64,000 bases of DNA from Lysinibacillus cavernae (GTDB taxonomy: Bacteria > Bacillota > Bacilli > Bacillales_A > Planococcaceae): contig NZ_WMEF01000007.1 of assembly GCF_009724685.1 (NCBI RefSeq), positions 124,001 to 188,000 on the forward strand. The letters run 5' to 3'. The translations under genes and the position numbers were made by a program. The notes below the pieces were generated by a model. The model was given only the letters and a program-made list of their open reading frames with translations. It made no database searches and was not told the origin of the DNA. This document shows positions 54,786 to 63,098 of this stretch, one piece after another (the first letter of the stretch is position 1; every line of letters starts with the position of its first letter).

Positions 54786-55256
54786 ATGAGATGTCCATCT
54801 TGCCAATTTAACGGAACGCGTGTAGTGGATTCGAGGCCAGTAGATGATAATAAAGAAATTCGTAGACGTCGTGAATGTGAGTCATGTGGCTTCCGTTTTA
54901 CAACGTTTGAAAAAATTGAAGAGACACCATTAGTTGTAGTGAAAAAAGAAGGTTCACGCGAGGAGTTTAGCCGTGAGAAGGTACTTCGTGGGCTTATTCG
55001 TGCTTGTGAAAAGCGTCCAGTTGCGCTTGACGTACTGGAGGCACTTGTCCTGTCGATTGAAAAAGATCTGCGTCGTATTGGAAATTCGGAAGTACGCTCA
55101 GAAGATGTCGGTGAAATGGTAATGGATCGCTTAGCTAAAATTGATGAGGTAGCCTATGTTCGTTTTGCATCGGTTTACCGTCAATTTAAAGATATTAATG
55201 TCTTTATCGAGGAAATAAAGGACATTATTCAACGTCAAACGGAGAAGAAATCATAG
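54786..55256 (+). CDS. nrdR: Transcriptional repressor NrdR
   Basis: The 156-residue protein has an N-terminal zinc ribbon, [20 protein letters not shown] (CxxC), then [17 protein letters not shown] (CxxC), and an ATP-cone ([20 protein letters not shown] onward). It senses ATP/dATP and represses ribonucleotide reductase genes. It is the first gene of a replication cluster, 16 bases before dnaB. Confidence 0.97.
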   Translation: MRCPSCQFNGTRVVDSRPVDDNKEIRRRRECESCGFRFTTFEKIEETPLVVVKKEGSREEFSREKVLRGLIRACEKRPVALDVLEALVLSIEKDLRRIGNSEVRSEDVGEMVMDRLAKIDEVAYVRFASVYRQFKDINVFIEEIKDIIQRQTEKKS

Positions 55257-55272
55257 AAAACAGAGAGGATGA

Positions 55273-56637
55273 ATGACGTTGATTCATTTATATAAGGAAT
55301 TGCAGCCTGGCGATCCTTTCGACATTCGTCTACCTCATGCATTTTCTACACAGGAGCGTCAATTAGTCACATTATTTTATCAACCGCTAACGGGCTCGGA
55401 GCCAATTAGCCTTTATTTAACATTATGGGCGGAAGCAGAGCAAATGCCAAAGCAGCAAATGACGCATTATTATTTAATGAATGTACTAGGGCTACCTATA
55501 GGTAAAGTGTTTGAGGCTCGTATTGCACTGGAAGCAATTGGTTTACTACGCACATGGAAAAAAGAAAATGCTGGTGAGCGTAGTTTTTTATATGAGTTAC
55601 AGCGCCCGCTAGATGCCGATAGCTTTATGAAAGATCCTCTGTTGTCGATGTTCTTATTTAGCAAAATTGGGGAGCAGGCATATCGGAATCTACGTCAGCG
55701 TTTTATGTCACCTATAAAGGACACGGAGTTTAAGGATGTATCTCGTGCATTTATAGATGTCTTTAAGCCTGTTCATTCTAATATTCCATCAGATTTACAA
55801 GCGGATACGAATGGAAAGGATAAACAACAAAGAGTATATCCTTTTTATTTGGAGCTATTTGACTTTGAATTATTGCAAGCAGGTTTATCAGAGCAATTGG
55901 TACCGTCCAACTTATTGACATTAGAAGTGCGTGAAGCGATAGCGAAGTTGGCATTTCTATATCATTTAACAGCTCTTGATATGCAAAAAGTGGTCATACT
56001 TGCTTTAGACGATGATTTAGGGATTTCTCAGGAACGTTTACGCAAGGCTGCTGCCGATTTTTATAAATTAACAGTGTCGAAGGAGCCGCCAAAACTAGCG
56101 CGAGTAAACGAACCCGTACCTATAGTAGAAGCAGGGCAAAAATCGAAGGATCAGGAGCTCCAACACTATTTAGAAACAACAGCTCCTGTTCAAGTGTTAC
56201 GTGATATTAATAATGGTAAAGAACCTCTGCAAACATCTGTCCAACTTGCGGAAAATTTAATCGTTCAGCACGGTATGCCAATAGGGGTAGTCAATGCATT
56301 GCTAGAGTATGTCATGCTAACGACGGATATGAAGCTACCTAAAAAATATGTAGAAACAATTGCAGATCACTGGGTACGGAAAAATGTACAAACTGCTAAG
56401 GAAGCAATGGAACTTGCACGTCAAGAACACGATAAATATACCGCTTGGAAAAACAAGCCACAAACGACCACTAAAACGAGTCAGCGCTTTAAGGGACGTT
56501 CAGGACATCAACGAGAAGAAAAAGTCCCTGAGTGGTTTTATAAACGTGATGAGAAACAAGAGGAAAGTACTTCTAGCACGATAGATTTTGAAAAAGAACG
56601 TCAAAAAATATTAGAAATGCTAGGAAAAAGTGAATAG
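55273..56637 (+). CDS. dnaB: Primosomal replication initiation/membrane attachment protein DnaB
   Basis: The 454-residue protein is the Gram-positive DnaB of the DnaD/DnaB helical family, not the hexameric helicase. It has a winged-helix start (LIHLYKELQPGDPFDIRLPH, then FYQPLTGSEPISLYLTLWAE) and a DnaD-like domain around 300-385 (QVLRDINNGKEPLQTSVQLA), with a charged tail. It works with DnaD and DnaI to load the replicative helicase at oriC and at restart sites. An alternative start is the TTG two codons in. dnaI follows after 18 bases. Confidence 0.93.
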   Translation: MTLIHLYKELQPGDPFDIRLPHAFSTQERQLVTLFYQPLTGSEPISLYLTLWAEAEQMPKQQMTHYYLMNVLGLPIGKVFEARIALEAIGLLRTWKKENAGERSFLYELQRPLDADSFMKDPLLSMFLFSKIGEQAYRNLRQRFMSPIKDTEFKDVSRAFIDVFKPVHSNIPSDLQADTNGKDKQQRVYPFYLELFDFELLQAGLSEQLVPSNLLTLEVREAIAKLAFLYHLTALDMQKVVILALDDDLGISQERLRKAAADFYKLTVSKEPPKLARVNEPVPIVEAGQKSKDQELQHYLETTAPVQVLRDINNGKEPLQTSVQLAENLIVQHGMPIGVVNALLEYVMLTTDMKLPKKYVETIADHWVRKNVQTAKEAMELARQEHDKYTAWKNKPQTTTKTSQRFKGRSGHQREEKVPEWFYKRDEKQEESTSSTIDFEKERQKILEMLGKSE

Positions 56638-56655
56638 TAAAGAAGGTGAGCAACA

Positions 56656-57594
56656 ATCGAACCTATAAATGGACCATTAAAACGAGCAATTAATGTACCC
56701 TCGTTTCAAGAACGCTATGAAGCCATGCGACGTGAAATTTTAGAAAATCCACGAGTACAAGAATTTTTAGCACGTCATGCAGATGAATTAAACTATGATA
56801 ATATTGAACGGAATTTACCTAAGCTCCATGAATTTATTAGCCAATCCACGGAATGCTGTGGTTGTGATAACACAGAACATTGTACAAACTATTTAAAAGG
56901 CTTCCTTCCTACTTTACGGGTAGTTCGGAAAACAGTTGAAATGGATTATGTACGTTGTGAGCAAAAGATCAGGGAGGAAGAGCGTCGGGATGTCGCGAAT
57001 ATGATTGCAAGTATGCATATGCCAAAAGATGTGCTGCAAGCAACTATTCAAGATTTAAGTATAGATGATGAGTCTCGAGTGATGATTGCCCAAAAAGCAG
57101 CACAGTTTATAAAAGCGACAAAAGAATCAGGTCATTTGCCATCAAAAGGTTTTTACTTATACGGTAAATTTGGAGTAGGGAAGTCTTTTGTGCTAGGTGC
57201 ACTGGCCAATGAACTAGCGTCTATAAAAATACGTTCAGTTGTTGTTTTCGTGCCAGAATTTTTACGGGAAATGAAAAATGCCATTGGCGATAATACATTG
57301 AATGAAAAAATTGATTATATAAAAAAAGCACCTGTTTTAATGTTAGATGATTTAGGAGCAGAAACAATGACTGCTTGGACACGAGATGAAATTTTAGGGA
57401 CTATTTTCCATTATCGTATGGCGGAGCAATTGCCTACGTTTATTACTTCTAATTTTAATTATGAAGAATTGGAACATCATTTAGCTCAGTCCCAAAAAGG
57501 TGATATTGAGGTTGTAAAAGCTGGGCGAATTATGGAGCGAATTAAAGCCTTAACTGTGCCTATTGTAATGCAAGGCAAAAATCGCAGGATGTAA
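56656..57594 (+). CDS. dnaI: Helicase loader DnaI, apparently starting at an ATC codon
   Basis: This AAA+ loader has an N-terminal zinc-binding segment (about 66-77: ECCGCDNTEHCTN), Walker A LYGKFGVGKSFVLGALANEL and Walker B VLMLDDLGAE, and places the DnaC/DnaB-type hexameric helicase on DNA. Family proteins begin MEPI. Here the matching codons GAA CCT ATA follow ATC at 56656, six bases after an AAGGTGAG ribosome site, with an in-frame stop nine bases before. No ATG, GTG or TTG is available until 56725, which would lose 23 residues. With ATC as start the protein has 312 residues, the length of B. subtilis DnaI (311). Confidence 0.9.
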   Translation: MEPINGPLKRAINVPSFQERYEAMRREILENPRVQEFLARHADELNYDNIERNLPKLHEFISQSTECCGCDNTEHCTNYLKGFLPTLRVVRKTVEMDYVRCEQKIREEERRDVANMIASMHMPKDVLQATIQDLSIDDESRVMIAQKAAQFIKATKESGHLPSKGFYLYGKFGVGKSFVLGALANELASIKIRSVVVFVPEFLREMKNAIGDNTLNEKIDYIKKAPVLMLDDLGAETMTAWTRDEILGTIFHYRMAEQLPTFITSNFNYEELEHHLAQSQKGDIEVVKAGRIMERIKALTVPIVMQGKNRRM

Positions 57595-57603
57595 CATTGA
57601 TAG

Positions 57604-57632
57604 TTGCATTTTTCGACAATCGAGCGTATACT
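57604..57632 (+). promoter_or_regulatory. SigA promoter of the thrS T-box transcript
   Basis: TTGCAT (57604-57609) and TATACT (57627-57632) are spaced by 17 bases. The -35 starts ten bases after the dnaI stop. Confidence 0.6.
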
Positions 57633-57639
57633 GACTCAT

Positions 57640-57900
57640 ATACTTAATAACACATGCATTGATGAGGACATGAATTTTGTGTATCGGCTTATAGAGAGGG
57701 AAGTCATCGGCTGAAAACTTCCTAGTGTGAGCACAGCATTTACTACCTACTGAGCAGCGAAAGGGATAATCTTTCGCCGGACCCTAGCCCGTTAGCTAGC
57801 CTTGAGCTTCGTCTGACTTTGTATAAGTCGGAAGGAAGAAGGGTGGAACCACGAGCATATGCTTCGTCCCTTTCGTGAGGGACGGAGCTTTTTTTATTTT
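57640..57900 (+). promoter_or_regulatory. T-box riboswitch of thrS
   Basis: The leader has a long stem I region (about 57690-57780), the invariant T-box sequence AGGGTGGAACCACG at 57840-57853, and then a strong terminator: GCTTCGTCCCT and AGGGACGGAGC arms (57861-57888) followed by TTTTTTT. Threonine codons ACT ACC stand together in the presumed specifier loop at about 57741-57746. Uncharged tRNA-Thr should bind and stabilise the antiterminator, turning on thrS. An ORF on the opposite strand here is a shadow. Confidence 0.95.
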
Positions 57901-58052
57901 TTTTAAGATATGGTGAACCAACTCCAATCGAGTAATAAACCACTTAATAAAGCATTGACTTAGCTCAGTCCTAGCCGAAATGGCTTAAACATTCACTCAA
58001 TTCATTCATCAATCATTATGTAATCAAACAAAAACGAAGGAGTGCGAAAAAT

Positions 58053-59984
58053 ATGTCAGAAATGATTAAATTAACTTTCCCAGATGGCGCCGTAAAGGAA
58101 TTTGCAAAAGGTACTTCAACTGATGATGTAGCATTATCAATAAGCCCAGGCTTACGTAAAAAAGCTTATGCAGGTAAAATTAATGGTCTGTTAGTTGATT
58201 TAAAAACACCAATCGAAGAGGATGCAACAATTGCGATCGTCACACAAGATGATGAGGAAGCACTTGAGATTTTACGTCACTCAACAGCTCACTTAACAGC
58301 GCAAGCTATTAAACGCCTATTCCCTGATGCAAAGCTTGGTATTGGTCCTGTCATTGAAGGTGGTTTCTACTACGATATTGACTCACCAACACCAATTACT
58401 GCTGAGGATCTACCAGCAATCGAAAAAGAAATGAAAAAAATTATTGCTGAAAACTTAGAGGTGGAACGCAAAAATGTAAGTCGTGCTGAAGCACAAGCAA
58501 TCTATGAAGAGATTGGCGATGAATATAAATTAGAATTACTTGAAGCAATTCCAGCAGATGAGCAAGTATCTATCTATTATCAAGGGGAATTTTTCGATCT
58601 TTGCCGCGGTATTCACGTACCAGCTACTGGAAAACTTCGTGAATTCAAACTTCTATCATTAGCTGGTGCTTATTGGAGAGGGAACTCTGATAACAAAATG
58701 CTTCAACGTATTTATGGTACAGCGTTCTTCAAAAAAGAGGAATTAAAACATCACCTACAAATGCTGGAAGAAGCAAAAGAGCGTGATCACCGTAAAATCG
58801 GAAAAGAATTAGAGTTGTTCACTACTTCTCAAAAGGTTGGTCAAGGTTTACCACTTTGGTTACCGAATGGTGCAACAATTCGTCGTGTCATTGAACGTTA
58901 TATCGTAGATAAAGAATTATCACTTGGTTATAAGCATGTTTATACACCAGTACTAGGTTCGAAAGAGCTTTATCAAACTTCAGGTCACTGGGACCATTAC
59001 CAAGATTCTATTTTCCCACCAATGGAGATGGATAATGAGACATTAATTATGCGTCCAATGAACTGTCCTCACCATATGATGGTTTACAAAAATAGCATGC
59101 ACTCATATCGTAACTTACCATTACGTATTGCAGAGCTTGGTACTATGCACCGTTACGAAATGTCAGGAGCGGTTTCAGGCCTACAACGTGTACGTGGTAT
59201 GACTTTAAACGATGCACATATTTTTGTTCGCCCAGACCAAATTAAAGGGGAATTCCAAAAAGTAGTACAGTTAATTTTAGAGGTTTATAAAGACTTTGAT
59301 TTAAATGATTATTCGTTCCGTTTATCATATCGCGACCCAGCAGATACTGAAAAATACTTCGATGATGATGTTATGTGGGAAAAAGCGCAAAGCATGCTAA
59401 AAGAAGCAATGGATGAGCTTGGATTAGATTACTTCGAAGCGGAAGGTGAGGCTGCATTCTACGGTCCTAAACTTGACGTTCAAGTAAAAACAGCGATTGG
59501 TAAAGAAGAAACGTTATCTACTGTTCAACTAGACTTCTTATTACCTGAACGTTTTGACCTAACTTATGTTGGTGAAGATGGAAAACCACATCGTCCAGTT
59601 GTTATTCACCGTGGTGTTGTATCGACAATGGAGCGTTTTGTTGCCTTCTTAATTGAAGAATACAAAGGCGCATTCCCAACTTGGTTAGCACCAGTACAAG
59701 TAGAAGTAATTCCAGTATCGAATGAAGCACACTTCGACTATGCAAAACAAATCGAGGAGCAGTTAACTGCTGCGGGTTTACGTGTAGAAATGGATGATCG
59801 TGAAGAGAAATTAGGCTATAAAATCCGTGAAGCACAAATGAAAAAAATTCCGTATATGCTTGTCATTGGGGATAAAGAAGTAGAAGCAAACGGCGTAAAT
59901 GTTCGTCGTTATGGCTCTAAAGATTCCGAAACAATTAGCTTTGAGAATTTCTTAGCAGCTGTAAAAGAAGAAATTACAAAATAA
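58053..59984 (+). CDS. thrS: Threonyl-tRNA synthetase
   Basis: The 643-residue class II synthetase has a TGS domain (first 62 residues), the SAD editing domain with [16 protein letters not shown] and [14 protein letters not shown] (zinc/editing motif), the catalytic core with [34 protein letters not shown] and [16 protein letters not shown], and an anticodon-binding domain ending in [19 protein letters not shown]. It charges tRNA-Thr and edits serine. The gene follows its T-box leader; ytxC, expected before thrS in B. subtilis, is absent. Confidence 0.98.
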   Translation: MSEMIKLTFPDGAVKEFAKGTSTDDVALSISPGLRKKAYAGKINGLLVDLKTPIEEDATIAIVTQDDEEALEILRHSTAHLTAQAIKRLFPDAKLGIGPVIEGGFYYDIDSPTPITAEDLPAIEKEMKKIIAENLEVERKNVSRAEAQAIYEEIGDEYKLELLEAIPADEQVSIYYQGEFFDLCRGIHVPATGKLREFKLLSLAGAYWRGNSDNKMLQRIYGTAFFKKEELKHHLQMLEEAKERDHRKIGKELELFTTSQKVGQGLPLWLPNGATIRRVIERYIVDKELSLGYKHVYTPVLGSKELYQTSGHWDHYQDSIFPPMEMDNETLIMRPMNCPHHMMVYKNSMHSYRNLPLRIAELGTMHRYEMSGAVSGLQRVRGMTLNDAHIFVRPDQIKGEFQKVVQLILEVYKDFDLNDYSFRLSYRDPADTEKYFDDDVMWEKAQSMLKEAMDELGLDYFEAEGEAAFYGPKLDVQVKTAIGKEETLSTVQLDFLLPERFDLTYVGEDGKPHRPVVIHRGVVSTMERFVAFLIEEYKGAFPTWLAPVQVEVIPVSNEAHFDYAKQIEEQLTAAGLRVEMDDREEKLGYKIREAQMKKIPYMLVIGDKEVEANGVNVRRYGSKDSETISFENFLAAVKEEITK

Positions 59985-59994
59985 TCTTTAACAA

Positions 59995-60024
59995 GAAAGC
60001 CTCGCTTGCATAAGTGAGGTTTTC
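59995..60024 (+). terminator. Terminator of thrS
   Basis: AAAGCCTCGCTT pairs with AAGTGAGGTTTT around GCAT with two G-U contacts. Confidence 0.65.
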
Positions 60025-60099
60025 TGTGTAAAATAAATCATGCTTTTGTATAGATTATTTAATTTTAGGTCAATCTAGTAGAGATAAGAAAATAAGTGT

Positions 60100-60128
60100 T
60101 TGACAGCTTATCATATACATGCTAATAT
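60100..60128 (+). promoter_or_regulatory. SigA promoter of infC-rpmI-rplT
   Basis: A consensus TTGACA (60100-60105) and TAATAT (60123-60128) are spaced by exactly 17 bases. Confidence 0.88.
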
Positions 60129-60134
60129 AATTAA

Positions 60135-60387
60135 GGTTAATGAATACAAAGTTTGTGGTTGAAGTAGAGGCTGCCCGCTTCTCACCTGATACAACGCTTT
60201 AAAGGCTGTGAACAGGTATGACACGTTGAATTGTTTTGCGTAGACTTGCGCATGCACATATAGCGGGCGGACATCTTCAAAAATGTCCGTCCTTTTTTTA
60301 TGGACATGACAAGAGGATGTACCGTTCAACCGGGCAAGGCTTTGCCCAAACCATGTATTCGCGACAACTACTTGGAGGTGGATTACT
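60135..60387 (+). promoter_or_regulatory. L20 leader with attenuator before infC
   Basis: About 250 untranslated bases separate the promoter from infC. The distal half forms a strong terminator, GGCGGACAT and ATGTCCGTCC (60266-60292) followed by TTTTTTT, and the proximal part contains the GGCTGTGAACAGG-type segment expected to imitate the L20 site on 23S rRNA. In B. subtilis, L20 binding to this leader promotes premature termination of infC-rpmI-rplT. The position, promoter and terminator match that system. Confidence 0.85.
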
Positions 60388-60903
60388 ATTAGCAAAGACA
60401 TGTATGTAAACGAAGGCATTCGCGCACGTGAACTTCGATTAATCGATCACAATGGTGACCAGCTTGGTGTAAAGACACGTAATGAAGCGCTAGAAATCGC
60501 CGCTCGTGTAAACTTGGATCTTGTCCTTGTGGCCCCTCAAGCCAAGCCGCCAGTCGCTCGTATCATGGACTATGGTAAATTTAAGTTTGAACAGCAAAAG
60601 AAAGACCGTGAAATTCGTAAAAATCAAAAGGTCATCGTATTGAAAGAGGTTCGTTTGAGCCCAACTATCGATGAACATGATTTCCAAACGAAGTTACGTA
60701 ATGCGATTAAATTCCTTGAAAAAGGCGATAAAGTAAAATGTAGCCTACGTTTCAAAGGTCGTGCGATTACACACAAAGAGATTGGTCAACGTGTGTTAGA
60801 TCGTTTTGCTGAAGCTTGTGCTGAAGTATCAACGGTAGAACAAAAACCGAAGATGGAAGGCCGAAGCATGTTCTTAGTTCTTCAACCAAAGAACGAGAAA
60901 TAA
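60388..60903 (+). CDS. infC: Translation initiation factor IF-3 (ATT start)
   Basis: IF-3 has two domains: N-terminal ([20 protein letters not shown]) and C-terminal ([35 protein letters not shown]). With the start at ATT 60388, seven bases after a GGAGGTG site, the protein reads (M)[12 protein letters not shown] and has 171 residues, the normal length. The ATG at 60400 is internal and has no ribosome site of its own. AUU starts are established for infC in E. coli and in bacilli, where IF-3 rejects them and so limits its own synthesis. Transcription is set by the L20 leader. Confidence 0.95.
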   Translation: MSKDMYVNEGIRARELRLIDHNGDQLGVKTRNEALEIAARVNLDLVLVAPQAKPPVARIMDYGKFKFEQQKKDREIRKNQKVIVLKEVRLSPTIDEHDFQTKLRNAIKFLEKGDKVKCSLRFKGRAITHKEIGQRVLDRFAEACAEVSTVEQKPKMEGRSMFLVLQPKNEK

Positions 60904-60934
60904 TATTAGACGAACAGTTTAGGAGGAATTCGAC

Positions 60935-61135
60935 ATGCCAAAAATGAAAACTCACCGTGGAGCTGCGAAACGTTTCAAAAAAACGGGTTCAGGTAAATTA
61001 AAATATGACCGTGCTTACGGTAGCCACTTATTCGCAAACAAATCTACGAAACAAAAACGTCACCTACGTAAAGCTAACATCGTTTCATCTGGTGACTTCA
61101 AACGCATCAAATCTTTACTTGTTTACATGAAATAA
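60935..61135 (+). CDS. rpmI: 50S ribosomal protein L35
   Basis: The 66-residue basic protein begins [20 protein letters not shown], the standard L35 start, and ends with [13 protein letters not shown]. It lies 31 bases after infC in the infC-rpmI-rplT operon and has an AGGAGGAA site. Confidence 0.98.
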   Translation: MPKMKTHRGAAKRFKKTGSGKLKYDRAYGSHLFANKSTKQKRHLRKANIVSSGDFKRIKSLLVYMK

Positions 61136-61156
61136 TTGACTACAAAAAAATACTAA

Positions 61157-61549
<393 letters not shown>

Positions 61550-61552
<3 letters not shown>

Positions 61553-61575
61553 TATTTGACAAAGTCAAATATTAT
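61550..61575 (+). terminator. Hairpin at the end of rplT
   Basis: AATATTTGAC and GTCAAATATT pair around AAA, starting at the rplT stop. The sequence after it (ATTTCTG) is only weakly T-rich, so the stronger stop is the one at 61649. Confidence 0.6.
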
Positions 61576-61649
61576 TTCTGCACCGAAAGTGAAACGACAG
61601 GTGCAAAATAGGAATTTTCTGCACCGAAAGTGAAACGACAGGTGCAAAA
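61575..61649. repeat. Two identical hairpin-forming repeats in tandem after rplT
   Basis: A 34-base unit at 61575-61608 is repeated without change at 61616-61649 (41-base period, 7-base spacer). In each, TGCACC pairs with GGTGCA, leaving a 15-base loop rich in GAAA words (GAAAGTGAAACGACA). Perfect identity in an untranslated region suggests recent duplication or selection on the RNA or DNA structure. Confidence 0.92.
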
Positions 61650-61686
61650 AAAAGACTGATGGATTTTTCCATCAGTCTTTTTTTGT
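61649..61686. terminator. Strong terminator after the twin hairpins
   Basis: AGACTGATGGA and TCCATCAGTCT pair perfectly and are flanked by A and T runs. Confidence 0.92.
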
Positions 61687-61728
61687 GTTAGATTAGTAGT
61701 ATAACGTTTTTTGATAAAGGAGTAGGGA

Positions 61729-61992
61729 ATGGGACAAGCATTATTAGCTTATATGAGCATCGTATCGATTGTGTTGCTCATTTTAATGGGGATGGATAAA
61801 TCGCGTGCGAAAAAGCATGAATGGCGTATTGCGGAACGAACTTTGTTTACACTAGCCATAGCGGGAGGGGCAGTTGGTGGTGTACTTGGTATGTATTTAT
61901 TCCGTCACAAAACACGCCACAATAGTTTTGCATTTGGTTTTCCGCTACTAGCAGCCCTTCAAATTTTTATCATTGTACAATTGTGGGCGTAA
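61729..61992 (+). CDS. ysdA: DUF1294 membrane protein YsdA
   Basis: This 87-residue protein has three membrane helices and the DUF1294 motif DKSRAKKHEWRIAERTLFTL followed by GGAVGGVLGMYLFRHKTRHN and FGFPLL. Its function is unknown. It lies directly after rplT as in B. subtilis. The ATG has an AAAGGAG site. Confidence 0.9.
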   Translation: MGQALLAYMSIVSIVLLILMGMDKSRAKKHEWRIAERTLFTLAIAGGAVGGVLGMYLFRHKTRHNSFAFGFPLLAALQIFIIVQLWA

Positions 61993-62007
61993 TTGAAAAC
62001 AATAAAA

Positions 62008-62034
62008 AACACATCCTCATGATGGGGATGTGTT
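62008..62034. terminator. Bidirectional terminator between ysdA and ysdB
   Basis: AACACATCC pairs with GGATGTGTT around a 9-base loop between the converging genes; part of it lies within the 3' end of ysdB. Confidence 0.8.
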
Positions 62035-62412
62035 ACGCATAAGCTGTTCAATGGGCTGCTTCCAATTAATTTTTGCGCTTGGATAATTCAATAGAATTTC
62101 TTGCTGTAAATATTCAAAGTCGCTTTTGCTGAAGCCTTGCAACGTTGCAGCATCACGAGCTCCTACAAAGATGGTGACAACTTCGAAGGCATCCTCTGTC
62201 GTGCCCAAGTATTTTTCACCTTCAAAAAGAGCACCCTTATAGGAAATAAAGAAATTTTTGCGGACATTTTTAACGTCATCATAGAAATAATATTGGCCTT
62301 TTTCATAGGCTTCATCAAGTTTGCGTTTAGGATCGGTTATATAACGAATCGCTTTATAAAATACATAAATAATAAGCGCAATCACAGCAAGTCGAATAAG
62401 TAACGGCAACAT
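62017..62412 (-). CDS. ysdB: YsdB-like protein (SigW pathway family)
   Basis: This 131-residue protein has an N-terminal membrane helix (MLPLLIRLAVIALIIYVFYK) and a soluble part with DDVKNVRKNFFISYKGALFE, GEKYLGTTEDAFEVVTIFVG and DYLQQ-like FEYLQQEILLNYPSA. YsdB of B. subtilis is linked to control of the SigW envelope-stress pathway; the mechanism is not clear to me. Here it runs opposite to ysdA, as it does in B. subtilis to my recollection. Confidence 0.82.
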   Translation of the reverse strand: MLPLLIRLAVIALIIYVFYKAIRYITDPKRKLDEAYEKGQYYFYDDVKNVRKNFFISYKGALFEGEKYLGTTEDAFEVVTIFVGARDAATLQGFSKSDFEYLQQEILLNYPSAKINWKQPIEQLMRNTSPS

Positions 62413-62517
62413 TTTAAATTTTCCCCCTTGAAGAAAGGTTATTCTTTCCTATACGATTAGAGAGGTCAAATAGTTTCACTTTTATTTAAATATTTTTTAG
62501 AAATTTAGGAGAAAAAA

Positions 62518-63003
62518 ATGAATTTACAACAATTGTTTAATATGCAAAAAGAGCTTGATGATTTTATCGAGCAAACACAAAATATTCAGCAAGATGTATT
62601 TCAAGAAAAAGGCTTAGCATTAATGGTGGAGCTAGCTGAGCTTGCCAATGAAACGCGCTGCTTTAAATTTTGGAGCACAAAAGGTCCTTCAGCGCGTGAA
62701 GTTATTTTAGAAGAATATGTCGATTCCATTCATTTTATCTTATCTCTTGGCTTGCTAAAGGGGTATACATCAATCGAAAAATGGCCAGTGGTAGAAGAGA
62801 AAAGAAATTTAACGGAAACATTTTTACAGACACAAAGTGCTATTTTAACATTTATTCAGCAACCTACTGAAGAGCTTTATTTAGACATTTGGCAATTCTA
62901 TGGATTACTTGCATACAATCTCGGATTTACATTTGAGGATGTTGTTGGCGCTTATATTGAAAAAAACCAAGAAAATTATAATCGTCAGCGTTCAGGATAT
63001 TAA
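62518..63003 (+). CDS. dUTPase, dimeric all-alpha (MazG-like) type
   Basis: The 161-residue protein belongs to the dimeric dUTPase group (all-alpha NTP pyrophosphohydrolases). Metal-binding motifs are visible as ELAELANETRCFKFW (ExxE) and EEYVDSIHFILSLG (ExxxD). It hydrolyses dUTP (and perhaps dUDP) to dUMP, keeping uracil out of DNA. The start follows an AGGAG site. I do not recall this gene at the ysdB-ysdC junction of B. subtilis, so it may be an insertion in this lineage. Confidence 0.83.
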   Translation: MNLQQLFNMQKELDDFIEQTQNIQQDVFQEKGLALMVELAELANETRCFKFWSTKGPSAREVILEEYVDSIHFILSLGLLKGYTSIEKWPVVEEKRNLTETFLQTQSAILTFIQQPTEELYLDIWQFYGLLAYNLGFTFEDVVGAYIEKNQENYNRQRSGY

Positions 63004-63098
63004 ATTAAGAAATACACCAATTTTCAGACGATTAAGCTAGGAATATTTCGGTAAACGAAGTATAATAAAATAGATACAAGAAGTAGGAGGCCAAAAGG

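Noticed and set aside
57743-57943. Minus-strand frame of 66 codons before thrS
   Set aside because: It is the complement of the T-box leader, whose terminator and T-box sequence explain the region.
60111-60419. Minus-strand frame of 102 codons before infC
   Set aside because: It covers the infC promoter, the L20 leader and the infC start region in antisense, with no conserved protein features.
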